Assembly (NCBI RefSeq): GCF_010686685.1
Contig: NZ_JAAGWD010000001.1
Coordinates: 186,001 to 250,000 of the forward strand
DNA length: 64,000 nucleotides
Origin: Pontibacter burrus
Lineage (GTDB): Bacteria; Bacteroidota; Bacteroidia; Cytophagales; Hymenobacteraceae
Direction: 5' to 3'
The notes under the pieces were generated by a model. That model was not told the DNA's origin. It saw only the letters and a list, made by a program, of their open reading frames with translations, and searched no databases. The position numbers were made by a program, and so were the translations under genes. Shown here in pieces: positions 60,798 to 64,000 of this stretch (position 1 is its first letter; each line of letters starts with the position of its first letter).

Positions 60798-60805
60798 CAA
60801 AGGTA
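60798..60805 (-). promoter_or_regulatory. -7 promoter box TACCTTTG of the J-domain gene
   Basis: Exact TAnnTTTG match on the minus strand 17 bp upstream of the TTG start. No clear -33 element. Confidence 0.5.
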
Positions 60806-60921
60806 ATTAAAACACATTTCAGGCCTTTAAGGTATATAAGGCAGCAATGTAGTTATACTTTACGTAAATAATTGAATCTACCTGCGTATACACTGTAAGC
60901 ACTAAAAAGCACAATAAAACT

Positions 60922-61302
60922 ATGGCAATGCAAGATAACGGTACACGAGAAAAAAGCACCAATATTATAGAGAACCTGATGGGTTATATTGATACCCGCA
61001 TCGATATTATACGACTGGAGATACAGGAAAAGCTGAAGGCTACGTTTGTGAATGTGGTGCATGGTGTGCTGCTTGGTTTTTTTGCTTTTTTGAGCCTTAT
61101 ATTTCTGAGCATTTTCCTTGGCCTGTTGCTAAACCACCTTCTGGACAGCTCTTTCTGGGGTTTTGGCATCATCGCTTTATTTTACATTGTGCTGTTGGTA
61201 ATACTTGTAGTTGGCTTAGATAAAAAGATGTTCCAGGGCATGGCCGATAAAACTTTTGACAACACAATTTATAAGACCGATAAACGAGAAGAATCTATAT
61301 GA
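60922..61302 (+). CDS. Phage-holin-family (YqjE-like) membrane protein
   Basis: 126 residues: a soluble helical N-terminus (IENLMGYIDTRIDIIRLEIQEK), two membrane helices (about 47-71 and 78-101), and a short polar tail. This matches the 'phage holin family' or YqjE-like proteins found chromosomally in many Bacteroidota; there is no phage context. The second ATG at 60928 is an equally possible start. Its stop overlaps the next start by ATGA, so the three genes to 62670 form an operon. Confidence 0.75.
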   Translation: MAMQDNGTREKSTNIIENLMGYIDTRIDIIRLEIQEKLKATFVNVVHGVLLGFFAFLSLIFLSIFLGLLLNHLLDSSFWGFGIIALFYIVLLVILVVGLDKKMFQGMADKTFDNTIYKTDKREESI

Positions 61303-61913
61303 GCGACGTTAACAATCCTTTGTTCGATAACCAACGGGAGTTTCTGGAGCGCCAGAAAGAGGAATATAAAAATGCCCTGATGGGTGATGTGGAACAGATC
61401 AAAACCCAGGGGCAGCAGATAGGCAAGAAAGTAGCCATTGCCGGTGGCGTTGTTGTAGCAGGCTTACTGCTGAGACGCATGTTTAGTGGCGGTAAAAAAA
61501 AAGCCCCAAAGGTAGCAAAGGCAAAAAAAGGTAAAACCACTGCTAAAGACAATGCCAAAAGCGCAGGAACTATACCGGTGTCGCACCCAATTCCGGACTA
61601 TGACCCTGTTGCCCACAGAACAGTAACAGACTTTACTGCTGAGCACACTGCTTCGGAAGAGTTCAGAACGGAAACCGGCAAGCAAAAGAAACAAAAGAAA
61701 GCAGGGTCGGGGCTGGTTAAAACCTTTATGGATTCACCGTTTGCCCGCCAGATGATGCAGCAGGGCGTAACTTTACTTGTTGCTTACATAGCTAAAAAGG
61801 CAGCAGACCGCATGCAATCTGAACCTGAAAATAACGATATTGCAGCAAAGGCTGTTCCGGCTACCGAAGCAGACCCAGTTGTAAAAAGCGCCTCAGAAAA
61901 GCATGCCATTTAA
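61299..61913 (+). CDS. Membrane-associated Lys-rich protein, unknown function
   Basis: 204 residues. A charged helical start (NQREFLERQKEEYKNALMGD) leads to one hydrophobic segment (KVAIAGGVVVAGLLLRRMF, about 44-62), then a Lys/Ala-rich region (KKAPKVAKAKKGKTTAKDN), and a second amphipathic stretch (FARQMMQQGVTLLVAYIAKKAADRM). It overlaps the upstream gene by 4 bp and the downstream gene by 11 bp, which marks tight translational coupling. No family recognised; resembles YtxH/YqjD-like envelope proteins only in general layout. Confidence 0.7.
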   Translation: MSDVNNPLFDNQREFLERQKEEYKNALMGDVEQIKTQGQQIGKKVAIAGGVVVAGLLLRRMFSGGKKKAPKVAKAKKGKTTAKDNAKSAGTIPVSHPIPDYDPVAHRTVTDFTAEHTASEEFRTETGKQKKQKKAGSGLVKTFMDSPFARQMMQQGVTLLVAYIAKKAADRMQSEPENNDIAAKAVPATEADPVVKSASEKHAI

Positions 61914-62670
61914 CAACCTTAACCAACCGCAGCAAAGCAAACGCACAGGCAGAAAGCATTTTGCCGTTTTACTGGACCCTGATAACTTAAACGAAGCCAG
62001 TTGCCTGCACCTGCTGCAGCTTAGCGAAGCCAGCCACGTTGATTTCTTTTTTGTAGGTGGCAGTTTGATTACAACCGAGAACCAGGCAACCATCATTCAA
62101 CTTATAAAACAGCATAGTCGCATTCCGGTTATCCTTTTCCCGAGCAACAGCCTGCACATCGACAAACAAGCCGATGGCATTCTGTTGCTTTCTTTAATTT
62201 CCGGCCGCAACGCCGATTTCCTGATCGGCCAGCACGTGCTTTCCGCTCCCATACTTAAAGCCAGTGATTTGCAAGTGTATCCTACCGGCTACATGCTGGT
62301 AGATTGTGGCCGCCAGACAACAGCATCATATATGAGTGGCACTACGCCCATCCCTTACGACAAACCAACTATAGCCAGCTGCACTGCCATGGCTGGTGAG
62401 TTGCTTGGGTTAAAGTACATGTATCTGGATGGTGGCAGCGGTGCCTCTAAACCAGTAAGTGCGGAGATGATTACTGCCGTGTGCGAATCCGTAGAAGTGC
62501 CGGTTATAGTTGGCGGCGGCATTAATACACCAGAAAGGGCTAAAATAGCGCTCGATGCCGGCGCCGATGTAATTGTAGTAGGCAACCACATAGAAAAAAA
62601 CCCCGGCTTTCTGGCCGAGGTTTCTTCTGTAATCAATACGTATAATCTTGCTTTAGATATTCATCGCTGA
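61903..62670 (+). CDS. Geranylgeranylglyceryl/heptaprenylglyceryl phosphate synthase family (PcrB-like)
   Basis: A 255-residue TIM-barrel prenyltransferase that joins a polyprenyl diphosphate to glycerol-1-phosphate. Motifs: FAVLLDPDN near the N-terminus, FFFVGGSLIT, PVILFPSN, YLDGGSGA with the SKPVS that follows, and PVIVGGGINTP with AGADVIVVGNHIEK. The archaeal enzymes start ether-lipid synthesis; bacterial homologues occur in Bacteroidota and Firmicutes. It overlaps the upstream gene and converges (18-bp overlap) with the AraC gene. The product and its use here are not known. Confidence 0.9.
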   Translation: MPFNNLNQPQQSKRTGRKHFAVLLDPDNLNEASCLHLLQLSEASHVDFFFVGGSLITTENQATIIQLIKQHSRIPVILFPSNSLHIDKQADGILLLSLISGRNADFLIGQHVLSAPILKASDLQVYPTGYMLVDCGRQTTASYMSGTTPIPYDKPTIASCTAMAGELLGLKYMYLDGGSGASKPVSAEMITAVCESVEVPVIVGGGINTPERAKIALDAGADVIVVGNHIEKNPGFLAEVSSVINTYNLALDIHR

Positions 62671-63576
62671 TTCGCGGCGACGCATCTTACCGGCAGGAAT
62701 ACCGAACATCATCTTAAATCTGCGGCAGAAGTAAGCCGTATCTTTGTAACCAACTTCTTTACCAATCTCACGGATGCTCTTCTTGGTAGTTCTTAACAAG
62801 AACACGGCACGCTCCATACGCTGGTACTCGATGTAATCCTGTGGGTTAATACCGGTCAGCATTTTGAAGTACTGGCCTACATAATCCTCAGATACGTTCG
62901 CAACGTTAGAAAGCACCTTGTTAGAAAGATCGCCACCTAAGTTCTCCTTAATGTAGTTGAACAGGTCTATCAGGCGTGGATCTTTGAAGTACGTGCTGTT
63001 GGTTGCCAGCTGCTCCACAAACATTCTGTTACGAAGGATGTGACGCACGATCTCAACTACAATATTCTCTGTGTAGATATTGATCAGACGCTCTTTACCT
63101 GGCAGCTCCTGCATGCTCTCTTCCACCACTTTAATCACCAGGTTGGCCAGCTTGTTGTTTCCTGAGATCAGGAATGCAGGCACGTCTAATGATGCAAAGA
63201 AGTTTACTGAATCGAACACTTTTGCTTCGAAGCTCACAAAGCTGTGACTTTCTTCCGCATCACCTATCAGGTCAAGGTCGCTGTTGTTCTTAAAGAATTT
63301 CTCTTTATTCGTGATCAGGTCGTCGTTAGAGATAACCTTCCCATCTCCAGAGCCATACTTAACGCGTGTGCTACGGCCACCCGGAATAAACAGCAGTTCC
63401 CCCTCTTCTACCTGTTGTTCCTCTTCGCCGTAAATTATACTCCCCTTGTGGAGCAGTATCAGGTTGTTGCCAACATCGTAGTAGTTGCGAACCGTAAATG
63501 GTTGTTGCAACACCAGATTCTTAGCCTTAATGAACCGCACCCCAAGCGATTCAATAATTTTATTGTAATCTTCCAT
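62653..63576 (-). CDS. AraC-family regulator
   Basis: 307 residues. The C-terminal ~100 residues contain two helix-turn-helix units: LSNVANVSEDYVGQYFKMLTG and the conserved YKDTAYFCRRFKMMFGIPAGKMR end. The N-terminal ~190 residues are a cupin-like start (YYDVGNNLILLHKGSIIYGEE, EGELLFIPGGRSTRVKYG) plus a helical domain, suggesting ligand or signal sensing. Its last 18 bp overlap the end of the GGGP-synthase gene on the other strand. Target genes are not evident. Confidence 0.92.
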   Translation of the reverse strand: MEDYNKIIESLGVRFIKAKNLVLQQPFTVRNYYDVGNNLILLHKGSIIYGEEEQQVEEGELLFIPGGRSTRVKYGSGDGKVISNDDLITNKEKFFKNNSDLDLIGDAEESHSFVSFEAKVFDSVNFFASLDVPAFLISGNNKLANLVIKVVEESMQELPGKERLINIYTENIVVEIVRHILRNRMFVEQLATNSTYFKDPRLIDLFNYIKENLGGDLSNKVLSNVANVSEDYVGQYFKMLTGINPQDYIEYQRMERAVFLLRTTKKSIREIGKEVGYKDTAYFCRRFKMMFGIPAGKMRRRESAMNI

Positions 63577-63735
63577 TGTGTAACCAACTAACTTTTTATA
63601 CTATAAACCCGTTAATTTTGGCTTAAAGCTAAGACTAATCTTTATAAAATTCAAATTAATTTTTAAAATAAATTTTAATTCGAGAAAACCTATAAATAGC
63701 CTAAGCTGCACACAAACACATTTTTACAGCTAAAT
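63577..63735. other. AT-rich AraC promoter region
   Basis: Very AT-rich leader of the leftward AraC gene, also the region after the acyl-CoA dehydrogenase stop. No exact promoter box or terminator hairpin is clear. Confidence 0.4.
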
Positions 63736-64000
63736 CTACTTTAGCAGTTCTCTCGAAATTACTATTTTCTGTATTTCAGAGGTCCCTTCGTATATCTGTG
63801 TGATTTTTGCATCGCGCATTAAACGCTCTACATGGTACTCTTTCACGAATCCGTAACCACCGTGAACCTGAACGGCTTCAACAGTTGTTTCCATCGCCAC
63901 TTTTGATGCAAAAAGTTTCGCCATAGCTCCCGACTTGCCATAGTCTGCGTGAGAGTCTTTATCGTAAGCAGCCTGTAAGCATAACAAACGGGCAGCTTCG
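63736..64000 (-). CDS. Acyl-CoA dehydrogenase, C-terminal part (5' beyond the window)
   Basis: The frame runs open to the window edge, giving about 87 residues of the C-terminal domain: [20 protein letters not shown], then the conserved [55 protein letters not shown] in pieces, and the end SRELLK. This is the FAD-binding/helical C-terminal domain of acyl-CoA dehydrogenases. The substrate cannot be told. With the thiolase at 47165 it indicates fatty-acid or amino-acid acyl-CoA oxidation in this organism. Confidence 0.93.
   Translation of the reverse strand, partial: EAARLLCLQAAYDKDSHADYGKSGAMAKLFASKVAMETTVEAVQVHGGYGFVKEYHVERLMRDAKITQIYEGTSEIQKIVISRELLK

Noticed and set aside
60922..61302. Holin-like gene taken as a sign of a prophage
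   Set aside because: No lysin, structural, integrase or terminase genes are near; YqjE/holin-like proteins are ordinary chromosomal genes in this group.

Overview
The window looks like chromosomal DNA of a Bacteroidota bacterium of the Cytophagales, most likely a Hymenobacteraceae member related to Pontibacter. Four observations support this: type IX secretion (T9SS) C-terminal sorting domains on two large secreted proteins, a PorE-like OmpA lipoprotein, Bacteroidota-type promoters (TTG, 19 bp, TAnnTTTG) in front of both tRNAs and several genes, and many Bacteroidota-specific families (DUF4293, DUF4476, Wzi family, YbbR/YajC/NusB/CoaE order). The genus is inference; no rRNA is present. I see no prophage, CRISPR array, transposase or plasmid gene. 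Nearly all genes are core housekeeping, envelope or metabolic genes.

Layout. 1-5 kb: 3' part of ribD, msrC, then a leftward phospholipid cluster (CPBP protease, cdsA, a glutamate-type dehydrogenase, psd). 5.7-8.3 kb: dusB and an EamA exporter around a repeat-filled gap. 8.4-13.5 kb: a very large T9SS-exported repeat protein. 14-22 kb: a GNAT/FemAB-like protein, a histidine kinase, hemA, an ArsR regulator, anmK, a second amino-acid dehydrogenase and an MscS channel. 22-32 kb: AsmA protein, tRNA-Val, a second repeat-filled gap, and a leftward run nusB-ytxH-idh-DUF1573-yajC-ybbR-coaE preceded by leucine dehydrogenase. 32-40 kb: two ABC exporter half-transporters whose altered motifs are complementary, with a TetR and a GyrI-like protein between them. 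40-50 kb: a second T9SS protein, a Cys/Met-metabolism PLP enzyme, truA, a Wzi protein, a thiolase and DUF4293/DUF4476 proteins. 50-64 kb: two tandem beta-barrel paralogues, purM, a PorE-like protein, a pair of iron-sulfur oxidoreductase subunits, tRNA-Phe, a J-domain TPR protein, an operon ending in a GGGP-synthase homologue, an AraC regulator and the 3' end of an acyl-CoA dehydrogenase.

The most unusual property is not a gene. The short word AACTATAG (palindromic core ACTATAGT, often seen as AACTATA or TATAGTT) is scattered through the whole window, inside genes as well as between them, far more often than chance allows. It also sits in the loops of several terminator hairpins. It is joined by other dispersed non-coding sequences: a C-rich module with an internal hairpin, two candidate 150-bp inverted-arm elements, four mosaic intergenic arrays built from the same modules, a conserved ~315-bp element present twice (25.5 and 53.6 kb), and three simple-repeat families placed at gene borders. 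Together these make the intergenic DNA a mosaic of repeats, and they are the best candidates for something undescribed.

All functional calls rest on reading protein sequences by eye. No database search was possible.
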